Assembly (NCBI GenBank): GCA_964019695.1
Contig: OZ026525.1
Location: forward strand, 70,982,260-71,046,259
Direction of reading: 5' to 3'
DNA length: 64,000 nucleotides
From: Loripinus fragilis
Lineage: Eukaryota > Mollusca > Bivalvia > Lucinida > Lucinidae
In this document: positions 21,425 through 33,019 of the stretch, in pieces
How the letters are laid out: every line of letters begins with the position of its first letter
How positions within the stretch are numbered: the stretch's first letter is position 1
The notes under the pieces: model-generated
Seen by the model: only the letters and a program-made list of their open reading frames with translations
What the model was told of the DNA's origin: nothing
Databases searched by the model: none
Position numbers and translations under genes: made by a program

Positions 21425-21540
21425 TTTCATTCAGAAATATTGTAATATGTGATATATGCAGTTTGAGCTATGATTCTTGAATAGTATAGAGTAATTCTTA
21501 GGAGCTGTTTGATCTGGATGAACACTGCTATTTATTTCAT

Positions 21541-21732
21541 CATATGTTAAGATATACAAAATTTTAGAGCGTAAAATTGTGAATATTTTCTTACGCATCA
21601 GTTTTAACATATGTTTTGGGTACTCAAAAGAACCGTCTCATTGAGACTGTTCTTTTGAGTACCCACAACATATGTTTTGGTTGAGAAATAAGGAAATTAT
21701 TTTTCTGTTACACACTCTTAACTAAAGTCCTG
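21541..21732. repeat. Foldback element A (copy 2)
   Basis: Inserted at the same position in the 114-bp unit as copy 1 and nearly identical to it. This suggests one insertion followed by tandem duplication. Confidence 0.85.
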
Positions 21733-22229
21733 TTTCATTCAGACATATTGTATTGCGTGATATATGCAGTTTGAGCAGAGAGATATAATTTTTGAATAGC
21801 ACAGAGTAATTCTTAGGAGCATTTTGATCTGGATCAACACTATGCTATTTCATTCAGAAATATTGTAATGGGAGATATATGCAGATTGAGTGGAAAGTGT
21901 GATTCTTGAATAGCATAGTGTATTCCTTGGGAGCATTTTGATCTGGATCAACACTGTATGCTATTCAATTCATTCCATAATGTTGTATTAAGCCATTTTA
22001 GTCCAATGGAATTTTCCATAAAGCTACATACAAATCAGCCAGGATGGTCCATTGTTTATATTGAGGGATCCCCCTAAAAATGTATTTCTTTCTCTGAATA
22101 TTGATTTAGTCCTTAGCAAATAGTGCAGACTCTGATGAATTGCCTCATTATGTGGCATTTCATCTTGGTCTTCACTGTTTGCCATATTATCAGTTTAGGC
22201 TTTTCTAGTCCTCAAAGGGTTAAGCTCAT

Positions 22230-22407
22230 AGGGCCAGTTAAGCAAAAATAATATGCGTAAAATTGTGATTATTTTCTTTTCCATCAGTTAAAACATGTGT
22301 TTTGGGTGCTCAAAAGAACCGTCTCAGCGAGAAGTACCCACAACATATGTTTTGGTTGAGAAATAAGAAAAATAATTTTCAGCTACGCACTCTTATCTGG
22401 GGGCCTG
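22230..22407. repeat. Foldback element A (copy 3)
   Basis: Subtype with TTATCTGGGGGCCTG at the right end. The second arm of the core stem is partly deleted (CGTCTCAGCGAGAAGTACCC). Confidence 0.8.
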
Positions 22408-22546
22408 TTAAGCTGTTTTATAAGCAGAGCGATATGATTCTTTAATAACCTTCAGTGCCCTTATGGAGCAACTACTTGGTTGTGCATTTTACTTTTTTTT
22501 TTTTTTTGAAATTATGAGTACACATGTATAAAGTTTTATGATAATA

Positions 22547-22752
22547 CAGTAAAACCTGTCTTAAGCGCCCACTGAAAAAGAAGACCTAAATTGGTTTTCA
22601 AGGCCGATTATCGCTTAATGCAGGTCAAAAGTATTGCAGAATGCTCCAAGGGGAGCATTCTGCAATACTTTCGACCTTCATCAAGCTTCCATTTGTCATT
22701 AACACCTTTGCTTCGTCTATGTTTGAGTGGTCTCTTCAGACAGGTTTTACTC
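22547..22752. repeat. Foldback element B (copy 4)
   Basis: Starts CAGTAAAACCTGTCTTAAGC. The central palindrome AGAATGCTCCAAGGGGAGCA is intact, forming a near-perfect hairpin. Confidence 0.8.
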
Positions 22753-22839
22753 AGTTTGAGCTTGTTATTTCTTAAAGATGGCCAAGACTTGGCTAATGCA
22801 AAAGACTGTAAATTTTAGGGTTTTTTTTACCAAATGGCT

Positions 22840-23470
22840 AAATACAGCCCTACTTTGAAAAAGTGGGGCTATACTGGATTTGGGTTGTACATCATTCCGT
22901 CCGTCATTCCATCATTCCGAGCAAACAAGAGGGTAGATAGAGAGCTTGTTTTTAGGTGGCTCCAATGTATTTAGATAGGATTTATTCCATAAGGCTTCCA
23001 AGATCAGGCTCTTATTTGGCAAAAATATAATTCTGTGTCTAAATGTTTTTATAATGTAAAGAGATGGGGGCTAGCCACGTATTGTCTATCCTGTGATGAT
23101 GTCCGTCTGTCATTCCATCCATCATAATTTCGTACTGCTCAATATCTCAAGAACATATTGATAGAATTTTACCAAATTTAGTATATGCATTGATACTGAC
23201 AAGATATAGGTTGGGATTGTTGCACACCATTTTTCCCACATTTCAAATAGAGTTATGGCCCTTGACGGATGTCAGAATTTCATTCAGAATTTTGTTTCCA
23301 CTTAATATCTTTGGAACAAATTGATAGAATTGACCAATTTTGTATGTGCATTTATATTGGCAATATCTAAGTTGGAATTGTTACCTGTCATTTCACAAAT
23401 TTGTAACAGAGTAATGGCCCTTGATTGATTGTTTTACAGCACAAAAAGCCCTGTAGCAGGGCTATACTGG
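22840..23470. repeat. Dispersed low-copy repeat
   Basis: Blocks such as CCGTCCGTCATTCCATC, GAACATATTGATAGAATT and GGAATTGTT recur about 160 bp apart. This is the kind of degenerate internal repeat seen elsewhere in the window (46.9-48.8 kb). No coding potential. Confidence 0.5.
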
Positions 23471-23579
23471 TATTCAGATTCTCTGACAATTTTAGTCAAG
23501 TCGAGAATAATCTCAGAAAAAGTTGCAGCACATAAATTGGTTATCGTGCGTCACTTACCTTGAACTAAACACATAGACA

Positions 23580-23767
23580 CAGGCCTCAAGATGAGATTGT
23601 GTAACGGAAAATTATTTTTCTTATTTCTCAACCAAAACATATGTTGTGGGTACTCAAACAACCGTCTCAATGAGACGGTTCTTTTGAGCACCCAAAACTT
23701 ATGTTTAAATTGTTGGGTAAGAAAATATTTACAATTTTATGCTCACATTTTTTGCTTAACTGGACCT
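23580..23767. repeat. Foldback element A (copy 4)
   Basis: CAGGCCTC-type start, core stem ACCGTCTCAATGAGACGGT intact. Confidence 0.8.
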
Positions 23768-24704
23768 ATTGAGACAATATGAATACACATACATGTGCAC
23801 TAATGCTTTCTTATCAGAGCCTTTGTGAATGGCTGTATAGAAAGTTTGATAGCTTTATATGCAACAAACATTCAAAATATTCTTGATAGTCTCTATAGCT
23901 TTGCAGACTGGTTTGAGTCTTATCTATTGTCAAACACTTGGGATGTTCTTTCCGGAAAGTCTGTCACAATTCGTGAATCGAATCATGCCTCGGGTGTATA
24001 TAAGGAGCATTACGCATAGTACTATGTACCAAAAAGCTCCATTTTGTTAGCCGGAACTGGCGTATGGAAAATTAGTTCTGTAGCATGTGAGTTAAACACT
24101 TGTTAAATCCATTTGTCTGATTAAAGGAAAAGTTTAATCAGCAGAATAAATGAAGTTTATGTATTTTTCAATAAAATAGCGATATTTTATTGAAAAAAAA
24201 CATAAACTTAATTTTGCTGTAATCGCACTTGTTATTGTGTCAACATGGTTTCTGTGACGTCAGCGTCACGTTATCACCCGCATTATGAAAGTAGATCCTC
24301 GATGTTCATCTGTGGTCTGATTCCACAGAATTTCGCGGAATTGGCTGAGGCAGTTCAGATTGTTGTGATGTTCTATTGCAAATATGATCCCTTTATATAT
24401 ATTATCTGGCTCTGACATGATTTTTTACTTCCAAGATGTTACAGTAGCACAGCTGTGCTGATTTGGATTTTCCACGCTTTTTGTAATTCCAAGAAAAAGT
24501 TCATGTTTTAAATGCTTTTAGAATGAATTTAACTTTTTCACCACAAGAAAAGATGTTCTCTTCTGATGTTATCTGTTGTATATGTTTACCTCCACAATGG
24601 ATGATTTTCAAATTGCAAACAGTGTGGACCCTGATCTGACTGCTCCATATGGACCAGTCTGATCTGGATCCTCATTTTTTGGCAATTTTGGCCTCAAGTA
24701 CAGT
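23768..24704. other. Intergenic, small palindromes
   Basis: Contains an inverted repeat at about 24150-24208 (TTTTTCAATAAAATA and TATTTTATTGAAAA). Also a CAAACAGTGTGGACCCTGAT hairpin at about 24615-24672. Two overlapping open frames at 23825-24050 have no recognisable domain. Confidence 0.5.
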
Positions 24705-24932
24705 ACAGTCCCTTTATAACACGCCTCGTTATAACACGGAATTGGATATAACACTGTCATGTTGCGGCTCCCAAATTTTTGAACCATGGAATTTTACAAA
24801 GGAATCATAGGAAAATGAACATTTAATGGTCATTTTCCTATAATTCCTTTGTAAAATTGTCCCCTTATAACTTGGTTCATATAACACAATCCATTCCTAT
24901 TGACCCCAACTTTAGCATTATAAAGGGACTGT
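24705..24932. repeat. Foldback element C (copy 1)
   Basis: Ends CAGTCCCTTTATAACACG and TATAAAGGGACTG, flanked by TA. The centre is AGGAAAATGAACATT and its inverse. A truncated copy is at 38868-38996. The end type suggests a pogo-like MITE. Confidence 0.8.
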
Positions 24933-25136
24933 ACTGTATAATGGCAGAGGAGACTTAACTTGATCATGGCCATGAAAGAGTTAATACAATTAATAATTGT
25001 ATAAAGTTTTTTTTGATGTATATTTTTGGTACTCTATATATATAATTGTTAAATGAATATTTTGCATCGGGGCCTAGATGCTCAAATTATTGTTAGCTTA
25101 CCATAATAAAGTGATGAATGTGTATAAGCTGTTTAA

Positions 25137-25347
25137 GTCTTTCCTTGCTAGTGTCAACTTTTGACGTCTGCCGATAACCTTTTCAAACAGTTTAAATCCA
25201 GCTCAGGACCGACGTTCTGTCTGTCCTGATTTTGGATCCAAGCTGTTTGACACTGATAGTATTTCTGAAATTTTTTTAGGGAAAGGTTGATTTTGAAAAA
25301 AGTCAGCAGACGACAAGAAAGGCATGAAAATCACCCAGCATGCAGAG
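25137..25347. repeat. TTAA-flanked MITE
   Basis: TTAA at 25133-25136 and 25348-25351. Ends GTCTTTCCTTGCTAGTG and ACCCAGCATGCAGAG. Internal foldback around TCAGGACCGACGTTC / GTCTGTCCTGA. Confidence 0.65.
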
Positions 25348-25392
25348 TTAAATGGTGATTATTTGACCCTGGAAAAGCTTTGGTTATATATA

Positions 25393-26704
25393 CGAGGGGG
25401 GTTCAATATGTAATGAAAACCCATTCTTAACTCCATCCACAAACGTGTTAGGACTTTATGCCATATGCCAAACGAAAGATCAAAGTATCGCCGTTATAAT
25501 GGTGCAAGAAACATTATTTTATGTTTCCGAATTTAATAAGTTACGGACTTTTTAAAAAGCACACAAATATACACTGCATATATTTTCCTCAGAATTGTAA
25601 AGACTCATTTTAACAAAGGTAGAATGGCATGCTGTATTTTCAAAAATTAAACATTTAACATGCATGAATCACATATCCATAGTTTTCTGACACATTTCGC
25701 CTTTATCTGCTATAACGATACAAAATTTTGACTGGTACCGATTTCTCGTGCAAACAGTTTTATTACGTTACCCCTGCTTACGTTGACGTCCTTTAAAGCA
25801 ATGGACGTAACTCTAAAATATGCACGGTTCTTGGAAATCGGAAATGTGGCTTTGTACCAGGAAAGGACAATTTTGATTGTATCGAAATTTCAATACACAC
25901 AGTGTATAGGCAGCAGACCAGTTAAACTAAAACCAATATCTAGGGACATCTCGTCTGAGTGGTATACCATTTTCATTTCCAATAATTTTATCATCTGAAA
26001 TTAGCCAGCCAGAGTATATACATGTAAATACGTGTAACAATGTCCAAATAATGCATCCGAGCACAAACATCGTTGAAACGCGATACTTTGCCTGATCCAT
26101 TTCAGTGTAAGCCAGAGATGGCATTCTTTTAAGTGATTTTCTTACTTCAAATGACGCGTTTGGGGGTACTTTAAGGGGGGAGATTAAATATGGAAATTTC
26201 ACAATCGGCTGTGTTACTTGCAACTGAACATCAAAGCAACCAGAAAAAAAAATTACAAATGATTTTCGTATAGATTTTCGCTATGTATTCGTTTACACAA
26301 TAACGACGCTGTCAATGGAATGCCAGAAAATGTTGCATCAGGGAGGATTTTAACCAAAATGGCAGCTTCAGTATTTCATAGAATATAAAGCAATATCAAA
26401 AAAAAAAATTGCTGGTTTAAATCACCAATATATGGATAATTACCACACAAAGAAGCAGACTGAAAACATCCCTCGCTCATGTAGTTATCTGCTTTTGAAA
26501 ACATTGTTTTATTTCATATCGCAGTGTACTTCAGCACCCTATCTTGAAAGTGGCTTGTGTAAATTAGATAAGGAGCTGGACAATTGCAATTTTACATTTA
26601 TTTAAACAAGAAACAGACCTTTTAATGAAAGTAATTATTAAGTGTGTAAATATAAAACTTTGGGATATACTGGGCAGTTTTCATTACATATTGAACGCCC
26701 CTCG
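25393..26704. mobile_element. 1.3 kb mariner-like TIR element, non-autonomous
   Basis: The ends are inverted: CGAGGGGGGTTCAATATGTA on the left and the complement of CGAGGGGCGTTCAATATGTA on the right, then AATGAAAAC. TA lies at 25391-25392 and 26705-26706. The length of 1312 bp is that of a full mariner, but no D,D34D transposase or helix-turn-helix frame is visible on either strand. The interior looks unique and unlike the other elements here. Confidence 0.85.
25927..26223 (-). other. 98-codon open frame inside the TIR element
   Basis: It reads as a basic leader followed by one hydrophobic stretch (VSTMFVLGCIIWTLLHVF, about residues 50-70). That gives a type II membrane look. Nothing identifies it as transposase. 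It could be chance or a captured host fragment. I do not claim that it is expressed. Confidence 0.2.
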
Positions 26705-26796
26705 TATACCAGCCAGAATTTGTTTTTTATTGATTTTCTGCAAAGCCATAAGCATGATGCATCTCAGAATAGGCTAGCATATCAGTAGACCACACA

Positions 26797-26957
26797 GGAG
26801 TGCGGTGGCTCAGTGGTAGAGTGGTGGGCTTGAGATTGAGGTGTTGCAAGTTCCAGCCTCACCAGAGGCACTGCATGGTGTCTTTGAGCAACAGGAAGAC
26901 CAGGCCGGACTTGACTAAAAAAATTGTTGACTGGAACGTAAAGAATCAAAACCAGTA
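26797..26957 (+). repeat. tRNA-derived SINE S1 (copy b)
   Basis: GGAGTGCGGTGGCTCAGTGG head, diverged B box (CAAGTTCCAGCCTC), and a body shortened between GTGTCTTTGAGCAA and GGAAGACC. Confidence 0.75.
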
Positions 26958-27667
26958 AACCACAAAACAGCTAAGCATGATTTGGAAAACTGTATAAGGT
27001 AGGCTTTGATGACAACATGTACCCTCATTTTCAAAAATCACAAGAATTTGCATTGGATGGTGGGGTAAGCTTTAATTCTTTGAACAAAAGCAATGAGTGT
27101 AATGTAGGAGGAGTGTTTTTTTTCTGAACTAAAGCGTTCAATATGAGTTTTGCTTTATAAATGAATTTTTTGTGGATGAAATTGGGATATTTTACAAAAA
27201 GTCTTGTCTCACAAGTTGTGAATAAAAACTGAATTTTGTGAATTTTGAAAATGGGGATACCAATATTCATTGTGGCATCCTGCATGTAATGTTGAACATT
27301 TTGCCAATTTCTTTACTGTCTAGGGTAAATGACATGTTTGCCTTTTTGGGATGCATTGTCATATCATTTGCAATTTTGAAGAAAATCAATAAAATGTAGG
27401 TGGCCAGTTAGGACTTTTGGCTAGTATATTTAACAATGAATTTCATTTTTCACTATTGGCCATTATTGTAGATAAATTTAATGTCACATTAGCTAATGAG
27501 ATTGTTAGTTTTGAGCAGCTGGCCTCTGTTAATGAATCGGTGACTTACACAATTTTTTTACTTTTTACATGCAGATTATAATAGAGATATACATATTCAT
27601 GAGTCAGAGACTAATCTATTTAACAGTACATGGTAATAAGCAAACAATATTGTCTGGACAAAAAATA
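26958..27667. other. No gene recognised
   Basis: AT-rich. The antisense frame at 27031-27285 has no domain signature. Confidence 0.5.
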
Positions 27668-27671
27668 TTAA

Positions 27672-28127
27672 CTCTTTGCCTACTAGTGTCGTCTGCTGAT
27701 AACCTTTGCAAACAATTTGGACCCAGATCAGGCCCGACAAAATGTTGGGCCTGATCTGAATCCAAACTGTTTAACACTCTAATGGTATTGCTCGAAGAAT
27801 TTTTCGAAAAAGTTGATTTTAACCCTTAATGCCCCAATCGCAACAAAAGTTGTCTGCTTTTTTCGTCTGCTGAAATGTTTAAGAAGTCTCTATGGCAAAC
27901 AGTATGGATCCAGATCAGACTGCTCCTATAGGAGCAGTCTGTTCTGGGTCCACACTGTTTGCTTCTATACTTAATTCATCAGTAATGTTAGGCAATTATT
28001 TGCAGCAGACGACTTCAGCAGACGACATTTTCAGATGCTTTTTTTTCTTGGCACTTTAAGGGTTAAAAAATCTGCAAATAACTGAAAGCAAAATTACCTA
28101 GTAGGCAAAGTGATAATAGATTAAGAG
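27672..28127. repeat. TTAA-flanked MITE hosting a second one
   Basis: TTAA at 27668-27671 and 28128-28131. Ends CTCTTTGCCTACTAG and CTAGTAGGCAAAGTG...AGAG. It carries the hairpin CCAGATCAGGCCCGACA / GTTGGGCCTGATCTG and is split by the insertion at 27823-28062. Confidence 0.75.
27823..28062. repeat. Nested TTAA-flanked MITE
   Basis: TTAA at 27819-27822 and 28063-28066. Ends CCCTTAATGCCCCAA and TTGGCACTTTAAGGG. Internal hairpin CAGACTGCTCCTATAGGAGC. It sits inside 27672-28127. Confidence 0.8.
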
Positions 28128-28607
28128 TTAAATCATTAAAATGACATGTTTATGAATTGCGGACTGTCCAATACCATAGATGTCTAAAATTGTGGCTTCT
28201 GGCACACTTTCTGTAATACTAATTGCTGGAGAAATAGGATAGACACCAATAAGTCTGTCACAAAATGTAGCAGTCTGACGCTGGTCTGCACTATTTGTTG
28301 AAGCATGTACTTTTAAAAGCATTTTGTGGTATGAATGAATATAAATATGAATAAAGATATGAAGTATATTTAGCTTGTCATTGTTTTCTTGCCCTGCTGT
28401 TAGGGCCACACTGAGTGAATTTCTTGCCCTATTGTTAGTGCCACTCTGAGTGAAACTAGGGGATAACTGTATTAAAAATTTTCATTTGTGGAGGTATATT
28501 GTCGGATATTCGATCGGCAATTTAGTTTACTGCGAGCAGAACCGTAAAGCATGATTTCCGACCGTATATCTGAAGATGTACCTACCCAAATGAAATTTTG
28601 AATATGC

Positions 28608-28806
28608 TTATCTCCATTCTAATGCACTTCTGTAGTTTCCTCTCAAGTTGAAGCAGTGAAAACCGCATAAAGCTGCACGTCATCCAAGGATATGTGACAT
28701 CAAATTATTTCCAACAGTATTTCGCAGGATATACTGTCCCAAATTTTTGACGTTATCCAATCAGAAGTCACGTTACAAAAGCAAGTGCATTAGAATTATC
28801 TCTGGC
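28608..28806. repeat. Short inverted-repeat element
   Basis: TTCTAATGCACTT near 28617 and AAGTGCATTAGAA near 28783 in inverted orientation, about 180 bp apart. Confidence 0.5.
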
Positions 28807-28885
28807 TGTTTGTTACCCCAGCTTGGAGAACTCCGTTACATTGCTTTTATGCCCTACCATTTTCACTGCTGTCCATTCGTCCATA

Positions 28886-29088
28886 CAGTAAAACCTGTGT
28901 AAAACAGCCACTCAAAAACAGACAAAACAAAGGTCTTAATGATGAATGGTAGCTTAATGAAGGTCGAAAGTATTGCAGACTGCTCCCCTTGGAGCATTCT
29001 GCAATACTTTTGACCTGCATTAAGCGATAATTGGTCTTGAAAACCAATTTTCTGTCCTTTTGAGAGCCGCAGTTTTACACAGGTTTTA
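28886..29088. repeat. Foldback element B (copy 5)
   Basis: CAGTAAAACCTGTGTAAAAC start, central GACTGCTCCCCTTGGAGCAT. The end is merged into SINE S1 copy c. Confidence 0.75.
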
Positions 29089-29242
29089 GGGAGCTTAGTG
29101 GTAGAGTGCTTGGCTTAATGTGTCCTTGAGCAAGACACATTAATCCTAGCTTAGTACTGGTTCAACCTAGGAAGACCCATCCAGACGTAACTGAAAGATT
29201 GATGACTGGGACATAAACAATCAAATCAAACAAACAAAACAC
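29089..29242 (+). repeat. SINE S1 (copy c), head deleted
   Basis: Begins GGGAGCTTAGTGGTAGAGTG, lacks the B box, then continues with TCCTTGAGCAAGACACATTA and the usual ATCAAATCAAAC tail. Confidence 0.7.
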
Positions 29243-30019
29243 AGGTTTAATTTAACATATGAAGAAAAGATTGATAGACTGGCCTTGAGGTTATAAAACT
29301 TTGTTCATGCTTACCTCAACTGAGTGCTTCAGATTCATTTTTTTAAGTAAAATTGTGGATTTCATGTGATAGCACTAGGCAGATCGAGTTTTTAAGCACA
29401 GGAATATGATTAAGTTCAGAAATCTGTGTGACAAATGACTTATGAGTGTCCATACGTGTAAACGAACAGTCTGGTGATAAATGACTGTCCACAAAAAACG
29501 ACGGATGGACAGACAGGTTGAATACTAAAGAGCACTGCCGAGTTTTTCTGTATAAACAACTGAACCTATATAAGCCGAATGGAATTTCCCACTCTTATCA
29601 ATTAGACCAGTCCATTTCTGTTTTAAGTGTAGATGGGATGTATTTTTCATTTTTATTCAAATTTTAGCAGAACATTCTGTGAGCAAACAGTGAAGACCCT
29701 GATCAGACGCGTCTGATCTGGGTCTGCACTGTTTACTTATGTCCCACAAAAAGGACATTAGGCTTATATGGATTAAATGTAGGTAGAGGATAAATCACTC
29801 ATGGGCACCAGTCTGTCGGATGAGACGCCTTCATATGACATTAGCTGTTGGCATGGACATTGAACACAAGCACACACACAACTTTGTTGTATTATCCACA
29901 AATGAGCAGGGATGGAGGGACGGACAAGCCCAAAACTATAGAGCTAAATATTGTGTTTTTTGGCTTACGTCCCAGTCAATAGCTATGGTCATGTCGGGAC
30001 AATCACGATTTCAATTAAT
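29243..30019. other. No gene recognised
   Basis: One hairpin at about 29685-29735 (CAAACAGTGAAGACCCTGAT, GTCTGCACTGTTT). Nothing else is structured. Confidence 0.5.
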
Positions 30020-30420
30020 CAAGAGAACTCTGAAGCTGCATGGGAACACTGCAGATTCTGATCAGCTGGCTTCTGATAAAGCCAGCTGATTTGGTTCTAC
30101 ACTGTTTTGCTTGTTTGTTTGGGTTGATGCTTTACATCCCAGTCAACAGCTATGGTCATGTCCGGACAATCAGTTCACTTAACCACACTTTTTTCATGGG
30201 CAAGCTTGGCTAAAAGGTTAACCAGTACTTCGTGCACTTACTTTCGCTTGTAACTCACAACAATTCTTCTTGAATCAGCAGAAGGGAGGAGAATGGCCGT
30301 AGAAATTATTTCATAATCTCCATGAAAGTATGGGACTGGGCCGAGAATCAAACTCTGGACCCCTGGATCTGCAGACATGTATCTTCAGTCAGACACATTA
30401 CCGACTGTGATACGCGTCTC
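30020..30420 (-). repeat. Hairpin plus SINE S2 (copy a)
   Basis: Hairpin at 30045-30105 (GATCAGCTGGCTTCTGATAA/AGCCAGCTGAT) joined directly to the tail of an antisense SINE (30107-30420). The same join occurs at 32.6 and 33.1 kb. Confidence 0.7.
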
Positions 30421-30543
30421 AGCAAAATTGTGTTTGTGAAACAAGGTGCCCCAATATTATGCTCGTCAGTAAGGGTGGTACTTACTCTGGTAAATGATGG
30501 ATGGAAGGACGGACATGCCAAAAACAATATGACCCCTGAACTA

Positions 30544-31472
30544 CAGTAGAATCTCATTAATTCGAAGTCCTCGGGACACGAGGATTTATTTCAAATTGTC
30601 AGTAGTTCGAATACCACCAAAATTGATTATTATCAGTTTTTTTCTATCAAACATACGTTTTGGGCCCGTAAAAGAAACATCTCAGAGACGTTTCTTTTAC
30701 GCACCCAAAACATATGTTATTATAGACAGTTATTAACACTTTCGCTGCCAAACACGATTGTAGTTGAATTTACTGTTCACTGCCAAATGCAACTACAGTC
30801 GAAATGTAAAGGCACATTTGATAGCAGTCTATTTTTAACCGTTTAAGGGACGCAAATCGTTGTTCTTTATTTCAAAATGTTAAGGGGACATAATAATATC
30901 GTATACGCAATTTTCTGTACAAGAATGGACTTTACAAAAATGTTTTTAATGTCATTAGATTGCATGGAAATCAAAAATATCAAAAACACGTCCATGGGGA
31001 TGACGTACAGGACGCATTAAGCCCTTCAACTGCTATATTTTGATTTATTTCTGATGAAACAATATATCAGAATAAATTCTGATGTTTGATACTTGATGTA
31101 GATGGATGTTTTATCTATTTTTGCATGAAATAGTTGTTTATAGGCATTTTTCATATTTTCAATATGGCTTCCAAAATGGCCGCCAAAGTTCAAATAAAAG
31201 TTTTATATATTAGCAACATTCTGTGAAAGTTTCACAGTGATAGGTTGAATAGTTCTGGAGATACTCTGTGTTGAACCCATATACCTTCAATATCCAGGTG
31301 TCCTTGAAACATGCTTGGCACTGAGGTAAATGTTTTTTGAGGTGCTTGGCAGCGAAAGTGTTAAAATAGATCATGACACGGTCCTATTCTCTGAATTTAG
31401 TGTGTCCCAAATATATTTGGATTAGTGAGTATTTCAAAAAATCGAAAAGTTCGATTTTTCGAGGTTTTACTG
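30544..31472. mobile_element. pogo-like MITE split by nested insertion
   Basis: TA then CAGTAGAATCTCATTAATTC on the left, and the complement of CAGTAAAACCTCGAAAAATC then TA on the right. The interior holds a foldback at 30640-30715 (CGTAAAAGAAACATCTCAGA ...) and the TTAA element 30737-31360. Without the insertion the element is about 300 bp. Confidence 0.75.
30737..31360. mobile_element. piggyBac-like non-autonomous element
   Basis: TTAA at 30733-30736 and 31361-31364. Ends CACTTTCGCTGCCAA and TTGGCAGCGAAAGTG are exact inverse copies. 624 bp with no transposase frame. Confidence 0.85.
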
Positions 31473-31668
31473 TATTTCTCAAAATTTAGGGCATAATACG
31501 GGGACTGGTACAAAAAGGACAATAATGCATTATTGTTCTAGTTTTATTGCAGCAATAAATTACATATGACAAAATACTAAGCACAAAATATGTTTACAAA
31601 CATCATTATCCATTCGTTGAATTCATTCTCTTATAATGACCCTGACAAAGATGAATAATTGGACAATA

Positions 31669-31914
31669 CATGGGTGAAAGTTCTTAATTTCCAAAATCCT
31701 GAATTTTAGAAATTCAAATCTTAAAACTTGCAGTATGTTAAAAAAATATTATGGTAACAGTTACAAGTTCAAATGGTCGTCTTTTTATAAACTGACTAAT
31801 TAAGAATCAAAATATTTCAATCTGCCTAATTCAGTATTTTGAGGCTGACTTTCTATGGAAAGTCAGCCTCAAAATCCTGAATTCAGGAATAATCCTGAAA
31901 ACATTTCACCCATG
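31669..31914. repeat. Foldback element D (copy 2)
   Basis: CATGGGTGAAAG start and a diverged TTTCACCCATG end. The core GAGGCTGACTTTCTATGGAA with its inverse forms a long stem. Confidence 0.8.
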
Positions 31915-32337
31915 ACGATATGAATTTATGTTGTAAAAAATGCACATGCTCAGGCTTCAACTTTGACATCACTAGATAGGCTGAATAATTTGGGCCCTAT
32001 CTAGAGAAAACCTAAATAAAGGCACAACAATTTTATACTGATTTAGCTCTCTATCAACAGTGCCAAGTTCTACAGAAAATAGTAGAATTCAAGGACTTTT
32101 CAAGGCTTTTGAGTGATTTTTCAGTACTTTTCAAGGCAGATTTAATTTTCAAAGACTTTTCAAGAAAGCCCTCTAAATCCAAGTACTTTTCAAGCCTGTT
32201 CGAACCCTGTATACCTTTCAGATAGCAAAGAACAAAGGTGCTGACCGACTCTAGAAATGCCTTTTTGTTCACATGCAACAAAATCAGGTTTTATGGCAAT
32301 AAGGTCCTATTTCTCTTAATCCTTGTCCTGTTGGATA

Positions 32338-32548
32338 AATTGGGCCTCGACGCGACTAAAACCAGTCTGCTCAGCTACACAGTCTATCTAGAAATTTGAA
32401 ATTTCGCTTGTAGCAAGCCTAATTATGATACTTTCCAAAAAACAAATAACAAAGGTGCCGATCAGACTTCGCAGTTGCGCAGGCTGGTCTGCGCCTGTGT
32501 TATTAGCAAACCACCGAAGACAGGTTTTCTCATGTCGAGGCCCAATTA
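32338..32548. repeat. Foldback element F (copy 2)
   Basis: AATTGGGCCTCGAC and GTCGAGGCCCAATT ends. Inside are AATTTCGCTTGTAGCAAGC and CGAAGACAGGTTTTCTC as in copy 1. Confidence 0.75.
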
Positions 32549-32689
32549 ATATGGCACATTCACTTCTGTTTTCCAGCCAGCTCAGTTGCATTATTTCAAT
32601 TAAACCAGTGGATTCTAAAGCTGCATGGGAACAGTGCAGATCCTGATCAGCTGGCTTCTGATGAAGCCAGCTGATCTGGATCTACACTG

Positions 32690-33019
32690 TTTTTTTTGTT
32701 TGTTTGTTTGGTTTGATGCTTTACATCCCAGTCAATAGCTATGGTCATGTCGGGACGGTCAGTTCACCTAACCACACTTTTCCTGGGCAAGCTTTTCTAA
32801 GCAGTTAACCAGTACTTTGTGCACATACTTAGCTTGTAACTGACAACAACCCTTCTTGAATGATTCAGCGGAAGGGAGGAGAATGACCGTAGAAATTATT
32901 TCATGATCAAAATTCAAAAAAGTATGGTACTGGGCTGGGATCGAACTAGCGACCCCTGGATCTGCAGTCAGACTCGCATCTGTTGCCAGACAGGTTACCA
33001 ACTGCGCTACGCGGCCCGG
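32690..33019 (-). repeat. tRNA-derived SINE S2 (copy b)
   Basis: On the - strand: CCGGGCCGCGTAGCGCAGTT (A box region), GCTAGTTCGATCCCAG (B box), and a body with GAAGGGTTGTTGTCAGTTAC. The tail is AAACAAACAAAC. Copies: 30107, 32690, 33161, 42055, 56612 and 57258, all antisense to +. Confidence 0.85.

Larger units (their letters stand above)
20690..21985 (+). repeat. 114-bp tandem array interrupted by element A
   Basis: Landmark TGATTCTTGAATAGCA recurs at about 20701, 20814, 20926, 21041, 21156, 21471, 21786 (diverged) and 21899. The unit also has TTTGCTCTGGATCAACACTA and AAATATATTGAGCTG. The 315-bp steps at 21156-21786 each contain one copy of element A. Confidence 0.9.

Noticed and set aside
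20690..21985. CRISPR-like array
   Set aside because: The 114-bp units are contiguous with no unique spacers, and the DNA is from an animal.
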